Below are positions 50,623-61,543 of a stretch of DNA of 64,000 bases, in pieces; the stretch's first letter is position 1; each line of letters opens with the position of its first letter. The DNA lies in the NCBI RefSeq assembly GCF_021261325.1, contig NZ_JAJSBI010000040.1:9386-73385 (forward strand). Direction: 5' to 3'. This DNA is from Streptomyces guryensis. Lineage in GTDB: Bacteria > Actinomycetota > Actinomycetes > Streptomycetales > Streptomycetaceae. Under the pieces are notes generated by a model. It worked only from the letters and a program-made list of their open reading frames with translations, was not told the DNA's origin and ran no database searches. The position numbers and the translations under genes are program-made.

Positions 50623-52572
50623 ATGGCCACGACCGAGCACCCGCCTCCCAGTCGCCTGCGCGCCTGGATGCTGGAGGGCCTGTCCGACATGGGCAAGGGC
50701 GTCCAGCAGGCACCGCACGCCCAGCCGGAGCCCGCCCACAAGGGGCAGCGCTGGTACCGCGTGATGTGCCTGACCGGCGTCGACTACTTCTCCACCCTCG
50801 GCTACCAGCCCGGCATCGCCGCACTCGCGGCCGGCCTGCTCTCCCCGGTCGCCACCTTGGTGCTCGTCGTCGTCACCTTGGCGGGCGCGCTTCCGGTGTA
50901 CCGCCGCGTGGCGGAGGAGAGTCCGCACGGCGAGGGCTCGATCGCGATGCTGGAGCGGCTGCTGTCGTTCTGGAAGGGCAAGCTGTTCGTCCTGACCCTC
51001 CTCGGCTTCGCCGCCACCGACTTCCTGATCACCATCACCCTGTCGGCGGCGGACGCGTCGACCCACCTGGTCGAGAACCCGCATCTGCAGAGCACCCTGC
51101 ACGGCCAGCAGATGATCATCACCCTGATCCTGGTGGCCCTGCTCGGCGCGGTGTTCCTCAAGGGCTTCCTGGAGGCGATCGGCGTCGCGGTCGCCCTGGT
51201 GGTGGTCTATCTCGGGCTCAACGTCGTCGTCGTGGCCGTCGGCTTCTGGCACGTGATCACCGCGGGCCACGTGGTCACCGACTGGACCAGTGCCCTGACC
51301 ACCGAGCACGGCAATGTCTTCGCCATGATCGGGGTCTCCCTGCTGGTCTTCCCGAAGCTCGCGCTGGGCCTGTCCGGCTTCGAGACCGGCGTCGCGGTCA
51401 TGCCACACGTCCAGGGCGACCCGGGCGACACGGAGGAGAACCCCAAGGGCCGCATCCGCGACACGAAGAAGCTCCTCACGGCCGCCGCACTGATCATGAG
51501 CGTGTTCCTGATCGCCACGAGCTTCATCACCACCGTGCTGATCCCGGCGAAGGAGTTCAAGTCCGGCGGCCAGGCCAACGGACGCGCCCTCGCCTACCTC
51601 TCGCACGAATACCTGGGCAACGCCTTCGGCACGGTCTACGACGTCTCGACCATCGCCATCCTCTGGTTCGCCGGCGCCTCCGCCATGGCCGGCCTGCTCA
51701 ACCTGATGCCCCGCTACCTGCCCCGATACGGCATGGCCCCGCACTGGGCCCGCGCCGTCCGCCCGATGGTCATCGTCTTCACCCTGATCGCCTTCCTGGT
51801 CACCTGGATCTTCAACGCCAGCGTGGACGCCCAGGGCGGCGCCTACGCCACCGGCGTCCTGGTCCTGATGTCCTCGGCGGCGATCGCGGTGACCATCGCG
51901 GCCCGCCGCGCCCAGCAGCGGGGCTGGACCATCGGCTTCGCGGCCGTGTCCGCGGTCCTGCTCTACGTCACCGTCGCGAACGTCGTCGAGCGCCCCGACG
52001 GCGTCAAGATCGGCGCCTGCTTCATCGCCGGCATCATCCTGGTCTCCCTGCTGTCCCGGCTGGCCCGCGCCTTCGAGCTGCGTGTCACCAGCGTGACGCT
52101 GGACGGCATGGCGGAACGATTCATCCGGGACATGGCCAGCCGCAAGATCCGCTTCATCGCCAACGAGCCGGACCAGCGGGACAAGGCCGAGTACCGCGAC
52201 AAGATCGAGCAGATCCAGAACGACAACGACATTCCTGGCGAGGACTTCGTCTTCGTCGAGGTCACGGTCGTCGACCCCTCCGAGTTCGAGGCGGGCCTGA
52301 CGGTACGCGGAGAGGTCCTGCACAACCGCTTCCGGGTGCTGACCCTGGAATCCTCCTCCATCCCGAACGCGCTGGCCGCCCTGCTCCTGCACGTCCGCGA
52401 CACCACCAACTGCACCCCGCACATCTACTTCGAGTGGACCGAGGGCACCCCCTTCGCCAACTTCCTCCGCTTCTTCCTCTTCGGCCAGGGCGAGGTCGCC
52501 CCGGTCACCCGCGAGGTCCTGCGCGAGGCGGAACCGGACCGGGCCCGCAGGCCACGCGTCCACACAGGCTGA
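50623..52572 (+). CDS. APC-superfamily amino acid/cation transporter with C-terminal domain
   Basis: A 649-residue permease. After a hydrophilic 40-residue N-terminus come about 12 membrane helices (TGVDYFSTLGYQPGIAALAA; LSPVATLVLVVVTLAGALPV, residues 50-490), followed by a cytoplasmic domain (MAERFIRDMASRKIRFIANE then FVFVEVTVVDPSEFEAG). This is a large actinobacterial APC family often annotated as an amino acid transporter; related KimA-type members are K+ importers. The ion-transport neighbours suggest ions, but the substrate is unproved. AGGAG precedes the ATG. Confidence 0.87.
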   Translation: MATTEHPPPSRLRAWMLEGLSDMGKGVQQAPHAQPEPAHKGQRWYRVMCLTGVDYFSTLGYQPGIAALAAGLLSPVATLVLVVVTLAGALPVYRRVAEESPHGEGSIAMLERLLSFWKGKLFVLTLLGFAATDFLITITLSAADASTHLVENPHLQSTLHGQQMIITLILVALLGAVFLKGFLEAIGVAVALVVVYLGLNVVVVAVGFWHVITAGHVVTDWTSALTTEHGNVFAMIGVSLLVFPKLALGLSGFETGVAVMPHVQGDPGDTEENPKGRIRDTKKLLTAAALIMSVFLIATSFITTVLIPAKEFKSGGQANGRALAYLSHEYLGNAFGTVYDVSTIAILWFAGASAMAGLLNLMPRYLPRYGMAPHWARAVRPMVIVFTLIAFLVTWIFNASVDAQGGAYATGVLVLMSSAAIAVTIAARRAQQRGWTIGFAAVSAVLLYVTVANVVERPDGVKIGACFIAGIILVSLLSRLARAFELRVTSVTLDGMAERFIRDMASRKIRFIANEPDQRDKAEYRDKIEQIQNDNDIPGEDFVFVEVTVVDPSEFEAGLTVRGEVLHNRFRVLTLESSSIPNALAALLLHVRDTTNCTPHIYFEWTEGTPFANFLRFFLFGQGEVAPVTREVLREAEPDRARRPRVHTG

Positions 52573-52596
52573 AACCACGCACGACTGCGCAGCGTT

Positions 52597-52655
52597 GGCG
52601 CCCCTTGGGGGCGCCCCCGAGGGGCGCGGGGAACTGCGCGACCAGCCACGACGAC
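52597..52655 (-). repeat. Dispersed Streptomyces repeat, reverse copy
   Basis: The reverse complement reads CGTCGTGGCTGGTCGCGCAG then TTCCCCGCGCCCC, as at 34005-34045. It has an extra GGGGGCGCCCCC-type hairpin and lies directly after the APC transporter, so it could act as its terminator. Confidence 0.75.
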
Positions 52656-52755
52656 GCCGCACTCTCGGCAGCCGTCTTCACCGTCCGTCCTGCTCCCGCC
52701 CCGGGTCACAGCAGGCCCGGGCCGGCCCGTGGCACGCGGCACGACCCGTCGCCGT

Positions 52756-53023
52756 ATGGTCCGTACGGACGCCCTGGTCTGCGTGGGCCAGTTCAGCGGC
52801 GCCTCCTCGCACCTGGTCCTGCGCGACGCCGAAGGCCACCGCCTGGAACTCGACCCCCGCGTCCCGGTCGCCGATCCACTGGTGTGGCACGAACTCGACA
52901 CCGGCATGCGCCGCTCGCTTGAGCGCCGCCCTGCGCCAGGGCACGGACGTGCTGCGGACGCTCGGCCACCGCATCGACGACGAGACCGCGCAGGCGGTGC
53001 TCAGGGCGTCGGGTCTCTCCTGA
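52756..53023 (+). pseudogene. Small hypothetical protein with a one-base frameshift
   Basis: Reads VRTDALVCVGQFSGASSHLV, then WHELDTGMRRSL, and then the family-like continuation SAALRQGTDVLRTLGHRIDD to ASGLS and stop in the next frame. The span is 268 bases (89 codons plus 1); an extra C in CTCGCTTGAGC near 52915-52920 would explain it. The repaired protein is about 88 residues of unknown function. It overlaps the convergent DUF1707 gene by 23 bases. Confidence 0.6.
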
Positions 53024-53606
53024 CGAAACCGCGCCGCTGCGGTCGTACGACCACCCGGCCGAAGCTCTTACGTCCGCCCAGCACCACGCGCAGCGCCACC
53101 GGCACGCCCTGGCCGTCTTCCGGACGTGTCTTGATCTTGGCGTACTCGGTCACCAGCGAGCCGGTGTCCACCACCACGCCCGGCCGCGTCACCAGCCGCA
53201 GCGCTCCACCCCGCATGTCGAGGTCGATGTGCAGAGTGTCGTGCGTGATCACCGCGCCGGTGAAGTCGAGTGTCACATCACCCCACTCGGACTCGATCTC
53301 CAGCCGCCGCGGCACCACCCACTGATCGCCGCGCCGCGCCGAACCGCCCTTCTGATCGATGCGGTCCATGTCCTCCGCCTCGCCCACGACCCCGTCGGCG
53401 ACCGCCGGCAGATCCGTCGTCAGTACGACGAGCTCCCCCATCGTGCGGGCGGACAGAGCCGCCTCAAGGCGCTCGTCCAACTCCTCCGGGGTCAGCCGAC
53501 CGTCCCCCGCAGCGACGCGGAGCACGTCCACCACCCGGTCCCGGTCCGCATGCGAGGCCCGCAGATCGAGCGACGCTCCGCCGCCGCGTGAAGGCTCAGC
53601 CGACAT
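53001..53606 (-). CDS. DUF1707-domain protein with a LiaF-like C-terminal domain
   Basis: 201 residues: an N-terminal DUF1707 SHOCT-like domain (LRASHADRDRVVDVLRVAAG; LTPEELDERLEAALSARTMG, about 13-55), then a beta-rich domain (LEIESEWGDVTLDFTGAVIT; LDMRGGALRLVTRPG) as in cell-wall-stress proteins. Possibly membrane-peripheral; no membrane helix is present. ATG 53606 is preferred. Confidence 0.85.
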   Translation of the reverse strand: MSAEPSRGGGASLDLRASHADRDRVVDVLRVAAGDGRLTPEELDERLEAALSARTMGELVVLTTDLPAVADGVVGEAEDMDRIDQKGGSARRGDQWVVPRRLEIESEWGDVTLDFTGAVITHDTLHIDLDMRGGALRLVTRPGVVVDTGSLVTEYAKIKTRPEDGQGVPVALRVVLGGRKSFGRVVVRPQRRGFVRRDPTP

Positions 53607-53710
53607 ACCCACACCCCGATTCCCCGTCACGGCACTAACGCTATATCGCGTTACACCCAACCCTCAACCCCACGTCCACCAGGGCACGTTCCCGGCCCTA
53701 TCGTGACCGC

Positions 53711-54106
53711 ATGCAGAGCTACACAATCGGCCAGGCAGCACGGCTGCTCGGCGTCAGCCCTGACACCGCGCGCCGCTGGGCGGACGCCGGCCGGGTGGCC
53801 ACCCATCGCGACGAGGGCGGACGACGGCTCATCGAGGGCCGGGACCTGGCCGCCTTCTCCGTCGAACTCGCCAAGGCCGGCAGTGCCGAGGAGGAGACCT
53901 CCTACACCTCGGTCCGCAACGCCTTCCCGGGCATCGTCACCGCGATCAAACTCGGCGACGTGGCGGCGCAGGTCGAGATCCAGGCAGGCCCCCACCGCCT
54001 GGTCTCACTGCTCACCCGGGAGGCCGTCGAGGAACTCGGCCTCGAAGTCGGCATGGAGGCCACCGCCCGGGTGAAGTCAACCAACGTGCACATCGACCGC
54101 ACCTGA
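53711..54106 (+). CDS. Excisionase/MerR-type HTH fused to a molybdate-binding (Mop) domain
   Basis: 131 residues: N-terminal MerR/excisionase-type HTH (YTIGQAARLLGVSPDTARRW ADAGRVATHRDEGGRR, 1-45) and a C-terminal TOBE/Mop domain (SVRNAFPGIVTAIKLGDVAA; EELGLEVGMEATARVKSTNV, 60-131). It probably binds DNA and molybdate or tungstate, acting like a compact ModE. A second gene with two Mop domains follows 150 bases downstream. Confidence 0.9.
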   Translation: MQSYTIGQAARLLGVSPDTARRWADAGRVATHRDEGGRRLIEGRDLAAFSVELAKAGSAEEETSYTSVRNAFPGIVTAIKLGDVAAQVEIQAGPHRLVSLLTREAVEELGLEVGMEATARVKSTNVHIDRT

Positions 54107-54258
54107 CCACGAACCAGGACCGACGGCCTCCTCCCCGCAGAAGCCAGAGGGAGCGCACTCGCGTCGACCTGTTGGCCATACCGGGCATAACACCCCAGCA
54201 GGACTACGGTGGCCCCGGGCACCAAGCCCCAATCCCCACCCCCTGCGAGGCGTCCCCC

Positions 54259-54705
54259 ATGAACCCCACGAGCCCCACCAGCCCCATGAGCCTGAGCATC
54301 CGCAACCAGATCCCCGGGACGGTCACCGGCATCACCCCCGGCGCGGTCATGGCCACCGTCAAGGTCCGCCTCAACGGCGGCCAGGACATCACCGCAGCTA
54401 TCACCCTGGAGTCCGCCGAGGAACTCGGCCTCGCCGCCGGCACCGCAGTACGCGCCCTGGTGAAGTCGACCGAGGTGTCCCTGGCCACCGCCCCGGTCGA
54501 GGGCCTGTCCATCCGCAACCAGCTCCCCGGCACGGTCACCGACGTGGCCACCGGCGGCGCGATGGCCTCCGTGAAGATCGCCGTCGACGGCGGCGAACTC
54601 ACCTCCGCGATCACCAAGGACGCCGTCACGGACCTCGACCTGACCGCCGGCACACCCGTCGTGGCCCTGATCAAGTCGACGGAGATCTCACTCGCGACGG
54701 CGTAA
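54259..54705 (+). CDS. Tandem-Mop molybdate-binding protein (molbindin-like)
   Basis: 148 residues with two Mop repeats (LSIRNQIPGTVTGITPGAVM ATVKV and LSIRNQLPGTVTDVATGGAM ASVKI), each ending ALVKSTEVSLATA or ALIKSTEISLATA. Two-domain molbindins store oxyanions as ring oligomers. It has no HTH. ATG 54259 has a weak GAGG before it; ATG 54286 is an alternative. A UUCG-loop terminator follows. Confidence 0.9.
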   Translation: MNPTSPTSPMSLSIRNQIPGTVTGITPGAVMATVKVRLNGGQDITAAITLESAEELGLAAGTAVRALVKSTEVSLATAPVEGLSIRNQLPGTVTDVATGGAMASVKIAVDGGELTSAITKDAVTDLDLTAGTPVVALIKSTEISLATA

Positions 54706-54711
54706 CGGGAA

Positions 54712-54735
54712 AGGGCCCCGCCGAAGCGGGGCCCT
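54712..54735. terminator. Bidirectional terminator between the Mop gene and gcvP
   Basis: A perfect 10-bp stem AGGGCCCCGC / GCGGGGCCCT with a CGAA loop on the plus strand, which is TTCG on the minus strand, the stable UUCG tetraloop. Confidence 0.9.
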
Positions 54736-54752
54736 CGTCCACTGCCACTGTG

Positions 54753-57638
<2,886 letters not shown>

Positions 57639-57705
57639 TGCGGAGGCCTCCTGGTCTGACACGACCTTCGAGGGGCACCACGGCACGGGTACCCGGACGG
57701 CCTCC

Positions 57706-57908
57706 CCCTCTGTCATCTCAAACCTGAGAGCTTCACCGGACCACCCGAGGGCGTCCGGCTTTCACCGTCGGTGAGAGCGGGAGCCGTCGACACCCGCCCT
57801 GCTTTCCAGAGTGACCTCGTCCGCGCGGTACGTGAGCCTGAGAGATTCCGGGGAGGATTTGCTCCTTCGGCGCCTCCGATGATGTCTGGAGGACTCTCCC
57901 GCACGGGG
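57706..57908 (-). ncRNA. Tandem glycine riboswitch
   Basis: Read on the minus strand, two aptamers are present: the first (about 57908-57812) with GCGGGAGAGTCCTCCAGAC, the conserved GGAGGCGCCGAAGGAGCAA and ATCTCTCAGGC; the second (about 57811-57706) with CTCTGGAAAGCAGGG, CCGACGGTGAAAGCC and AGCTCTCAGGTTTGAGATGA. This cooperative arrangement controls gcvP in many actinobacteria. Confidence 0.93.
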
Positions 57909-58024
57909 TCAGCAGCCGCCGCCAGCCTACCAGCGAGCACACCATCCGATCCTTCGAGTGGCCGCCATCCCCAATGTGCTCTTTTGTAGTGCTTACGGAT
58001 GAGTTGCGACCAAGTGGAGGGCCC

Positions 58025-58402
58025 GTGCAGACCGACATCGATCCGCGCAACCTGATCGGCCGCAAGGCGTTCGACCGCAACGGCACCAAGCTCGGCACCA
58101 TCGACGAGGTCTACCTCGACGACGCGACCGGCGTGCCGGAGTGGGCGGCCATACGCACCGGCCTGTTCTCCCGGGACGCCTTCGTCCCCCTGGAGCCCAG
58201 CGAACTGATCGAGGGCACCCTCCACGTCCCCTTCGACCGGTCCCTGATCAAGGACGCCCCCGACTTCGGCGTCGGCCGTCATCTCTCCCCCGAACAGGAG
58301 CTCCAGCTCTACCACCACTACGGTCTCGACATCACCGCTCCTCCTCCCTTCCCGGACCACGACTTCGGCAAGCTCGCGGGCACGGAGGACGCGGACGCCT
58401 AG
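58025..58402 (+). CDS. PRC-barrel domain protein
   Basis: 125 residues with a PRC barrel (IDPRNLIGRKAFDRNGTKLG TIDEVYLDDATGVPEWAAIR, 4-45) and a hydrophilic tail that ends acidic. The Streptomyces family occurs as a single gene of uncertain role, possibly binding RNA or peptide. GTG 58025 with GGAGGGCCC is preferred over the upstream GTG. Confidence 0.88.
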   Translation: MQTDIDPRNLIGRKAFDRNGTKLGTIDEVYLDDATGVPEWAAIRTGLFSRDAFVPLEPSELIEGTLHVPFDRSLIKDAPDFGVGRHLSPEQELQLYHHYGLDITAPPPFPDHDFGKLAGTEDADA

Positions 58403-58541
58403 CCCCTGTCCTCGGGATCAGCTCACCGTGGCGGGGTATGGCAAGCACTCCCCCAGGGCCTCAAGGGCGTGAGGGACCCCGGTTCCGCGTCGCCCGCAGT
58501 GGTCGCGGCTCATCGACACGGCCCCCTCCGCCTTGCAGCTG

Positions 58542-58673
58542 GACGCACCAGCCCCCGCGCGGACCAGCGCCATCCCCGGTCAGGCGCCGACCTCGTGCAC
58601 GGAGGCCGACGCACCAGCCCCCGCGCGGACCAGCGCCGTCCCCGGTCAGGCGCCGACCCCGTGCACGGAGGCC
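58542..58673. repeat. 66-bp tandem duplication at the 3' end of dinB
   Basis: Units 58542-58607 and 58608-58673 differ at two positions (A/G near 58571 and T/C near 58592). The dinB stop codon at 58646-58648 is in the right unit, so one unit boundary lies inside the gene. The duplication changes only the last residues of DinB and downstream sequence. Confidence 0.95.
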
Positions 58674-60010
58674 CCGGGTCTTCCCTCCACCAAGGGCAAC
58701 GGATCCGCCGGCTCCAGCTCCGGGTCATCGGTGCGAAACGTCCGCACCCGCCCCGGTCCCGAATCCGGCGTCTCGAACCGCACGGTCACCCGCCCGAGCC
58801 CGCTCCCCTGCACCCACCCGTGCCCGAACTCGGCATGCCGCACATCGTGCCCCGAGGGCCACCGCCGCTCGACAACCACCTGCTGCTCCTCGACGGGCTC
58901 CTCGTCCGTGTCGTCCGCCGAGTGTTCCGCCCCCTCCCCCGCGGCCTGCGCGAACAGATCCTCCTGCGTGTAGTCGGCCAGCCCGCTCACCCCGACCCCC
59001 AGCAGCCGCACACCGCCCGTCGTGTCCACCGAATCCAGCAGCCTGGCGGCAGCCTCCCGCACCACCGCCGGGTCGTCCGTGGGCCCGCGCAACGTCTCGG
59101 AACGAGTCAGTGTCGAGAAGTCGTACCGCCGCACCTTCAGCACGATGGTCCGCCCCGACAGCCCCGCACCGCGCAGCCGGCGTACACACCGGTCGGCCAG
59201 CCGCTGCACCTCCATCCCCACCCTCACGCGGTCGTGAATGTCCACGTCGTACGTGTCCTCGACCGACACCGACTTGGCCTCCCGCTCGGCCACGACGGGC
59301 CGGTCGTCGTGCGCCAGCGCCATGGCGTACAACGCGTGCCCATGAGCCTTGCCGAGCAGCCGGACGAGCTCGTCCTCACCGGCCTCGGCGATCTCGTCGA
59401 CCGTGGTGATGCCGGCCCGCCGCAGATGGTCCCCCGTCGCCGGTCCCACCCCCGGCAGCATGCGCACCGACATCGGTCCCAGCTTGGCCCGCTCGGTCCC
59501 GGGCTCGACCAGCACCAGCCCGTTCGGTTTGGCCTCCTCGGAGGCGATCTTCGCGAGCATCTTGCAGGCAGCAAGGCCCACGGACCCCGTGAGTCCCGTG
59601 TCCGCCCGTATCTCGGCACGCAGCTTCTCCCCCACCAGCCGCGCCGACGCCGCGTCCCAGGCCGCGTCCCCAGCCTCCAGGTCCACGAAGGCCTCGTCCA
59701 GGCTGAGTGGCTCCACCAGCGGCGACAGCGAGTGGAGCAGTTCCATGACCTGCTCGCTGATCGACCGGTAGAACCCGAAGCGCGGCACCAGATACGCGGC
59801 GTTCGGTGCCAGCCGCCGCGCCTGCGCCATCGGCATCGCAGACCTCACCCCGAAGACCCGCGCCTCGTACGAAGCGGTGGCGACCACGCCGCGCGGCCCG
59901 AGCCCGCCCACGATCACGGCCTTCCCGCGCAGACTCGGCTTGGATGCCTGCTCCGCCGAGGCGTAGAAGGCATCCATGTCGAGATGCAGGATCGTGGGCG
60001 CGTTTCTCAC
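58646..60010 (-). CDS. dinB: DNA polymerase IV (Y family)
   Basis: A 454-residue translesion polymerase. Palm motifs are LHLDMDAFYASAEQ (Asp 9 and nearby) and SLDEAFVDL (about 104-112); the fingers have YEARVFGVRSAMP; HhH and little-finger domains follow. The C-terminal tail (GHGWVQGSGLGRVTVRFETP and PGASVHGVGA) is longer than in E. coli DinB and is encoded partly by the 66-bp repeat. No Gln-Leu-type clamp motif is obvious at the very end. GTG 60010. Confidence 0.93.
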   Translation of the reverse strand: MRNAPTILHLDMDAFYASAEQASKPSLRGKAVIVGGLGPRGVVATASYEARVFGVRSAMPMAQARRLAPNAAYLVPRFGFYRSISEQVMELLHSLSPLVEPLSLDEAFVDLEAGDAAWDAASARLVGEKLRAEIRADTGLTGSVGLAACKMLAKIASEEAKPNGLVLVEPGTERAKLGPMSVRMLPGVGPATGDHLRRAGITTVDEIAEAGEDELVRLLGKAHGHALYAMALAHDDRPVVAEREAKSVSVEDTYDVDIHDRVRVGMEVQRLADRCVRRLRGAGLSGRTIVLKVRRYDFSTLTRSETLRGPTDDPAVVREAAARLLDSVDTTGGVRLLGVGVSGLADYTQEDLFAQAAGEGAEHSADDTDEEPVEEQQVVVERRWPSGHDVRHAEFGHGWVQGSGLGRVTVRFETPDSGPGRVRTFRTDDPELEPADPLPLVEGRPGASVHGVGA

Positions 60011-60079
60011 ATCTCCGATGCTGCCCTACGCCACTGACAATGCCCCCGTACGACCATCGGGGACGCCTGCGAGAGGCGC

Positions 60080-60724
60080 TCAGACCGCGCGGTTCCGCCG
60101 CCGCGCCAGCTCGTCCGCCGGGTTGTGCCCGACCAGGGTCTCGCCGGTGTCGATCCGCTCGCCGTGCAGCTGTGAGAGCGCACTGTCGACGTCGCGCCAC
60201 ACCACACCGACGGCGATCCCGAAGATTCCCTGGCCGCCCTGCAGCAGCGCGTGGACCTCGTCGGGCGACGTGCACTCGTAGACCGTGGCACCGTCGCTCA
60301 TCAGCGTCATGCGCTCCAGGTCCCGGAAGCCCCGCTCACGCAGGTGCACCACCGCGGTACGGATGTTCTGCAGCGACACACCGGTGTCCAGGAACCGTTT
60401 GACGATCTTCAGGACGACGACGTCCCGGAAGCTGTACAGCCGCTGTGTCCCCGACCCGTAGGCGGGCCGCACACTCGGCTCGACGAGCCCGGTACGGGCC
60501 CAGTAGTCCAGTTGCCGGTAGGTGATGCCGGCGGCCGCACAGGCCGTCGGACCGCGATAGCCGATCTGCTCGGACGCCATGGACGCCGCCCCTCCGCTGC
60601 TCGGCACGGCCGTCGGTCGCTGCGGAGCGTGATCGGCCGCGCTGCCGTGAAGCGGGTACGGACCGCTCTCCCCGAGACCACGTCCGGGGGCACCCCCAGC
60701 CGTACCGTCGCCGCTGTTTCTCAC
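60080..60724 (-). CDS. MerR-family regulator (Rv1830-like)
   Basis: A 214-residue MerR protein. A disordered N-terminal 50 residues precede the HTH (ACAAAGITYRQLDYWARTGL VEPSVRPA, about 56-83) and the dimerisation/effector part (RFLDTGVSLQNIRTAVVHLR). GTG 60724 has GGAGG 5 bases upstream. In Mycobacterium this gene lies two genes away from garA; here the same order holds. The target is unproved. Confidence 0.88.
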   Translation of the reverse strand: MRNSGDGTAGGAPGRGLGESGPYPLHGSAADHAPQRPTAVPSSGGAASMASEQIGYRGPTACAAAGITYRQLDYWARTGLVEPSVRPAYGSGTQRLYSFRDVVVLKIVKRFLDTGVSLQNIRTAVVHLRERGFRDLERMTLMSDGATVYECTSPDEVHALLQGGQGIFGIAVGVVWRDVDSALSQLHGERIDTGETLVGHNPADELARRRNRAV

Positions 60725-60984
60725 GCCGACCTCCGTCCTTGACCTGCCATCTCGACGGTAGGCAGTCACCAGGGGTGCGTCAACGATCGCCACACTCGGC
60801 ACGCCGAGTGATAATCACCCTAAGAGTGGTTTCCCGCACCCAACCGCGGGGAAAGGCTAGCCGAATGCGCTCGGAGGGAACCGCAGGACGCTCTCACTCG
60901 CCGTTGGCAATTGCCGGCATTTGAGCCGTTACCTGCCGCGCACCGGCCCGCCGCGGAGTCCGACTCCGCCGGGCCGACCGCGCC
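60725..60984. other. Intergenic region upstream of the MerR gene
   Basis: No gene. It contains CTCGGCACGCCGAGTGATAA with a CTCGGC/GCCGAG dyad (60795-60808) that could be a terminator for the DUF151 gene or an operator for the MerR gene. Confidence 0.45.
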
Positions 60985-61458
60985 TCACTGACTGCTTGTC
61001 CCGAAGTCCTCCGGCGAGATCTGGTCGAGGAACTCGCGGAACTTCTCCACCTCGTCCTCCTGCTCATCCGGGATCGCGATGCCTGCGTCGTCGAGCACGC
61101 CGTCGCTGCCGTAGATCGGCGTTCCGGTACGCAGGGCCAGCGCTATGGCGTCGGACGGACGGGCACTGACTTCGACCCCGCTGGCGAAGACCAGCTCCGC
61201 GTAGAAGACGCCCTCCCGCAGATCCGTGATGCGCACTTCGGTCAGCTCCTGACCGACGGCCTCCAGCACGTCCTTGAACAGGTCGTGGGTCAGCGGTCGT
61301 GCGGGGGCCATGCCCTGCTGTGCGAAGGCAATGGCAGTCGCCTCCCCCGGCCCGATCCAGATGGGGAGGTAACGGTCGCCTCCCACTTCACGCAGGAGCA
61401 CGATCGGTTGGTTGGAGGGCATTTCGACCCGGACACCTACGACATCGAGCTCGTTCAC
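60985..61458 (-). CDS. DUF151 bifunctional nuclease-family protein
   Basis: 157 residues of the BFN_dom (DUF151) family: MNELDVVGVRVEMPSNQPIV and LREVGGDRYLPIWIGPGEAT AIAFA. The acidic C-terminal tail DEQEDEVEKFREFLDQISPE is typical of actinobacteria. Biochemical activity in bacteria is debated (DNase/RNase reported in some). It is syntenic with Rv1829, between the two MerR genes. Confidence 0.92.
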   Translation of the reverse strand: MNELDVVGVRVEMPSNQPIVLLREVGGDRYLPIWIGPGEATAIAFAQQGMAPARPLTHDLFKDVLEAVGQELTEVRITDLREGVFYAELVFASGVEVSARPSDAIALALRTGTPIYGSDGVLDDAGIAIPDEQEDEVEKFREFLDQISPEDFGTSSQ

Positions 61459-61543
61459 ACAGCAACCCTAGGACCTGCCCGGGACGTTTGGGTAGTCGAG
61501 CCGAGAACGGGAGGCCGATCCGGCCTCCGCGAACGCGCCCGAC

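Noticed and set aside
54107..54258. Molybdenum-cofactor riboswitch before the tandem-Mop gene
   Set aside because: No hairpin set resembling the Moco RNA was seen in the short gap.
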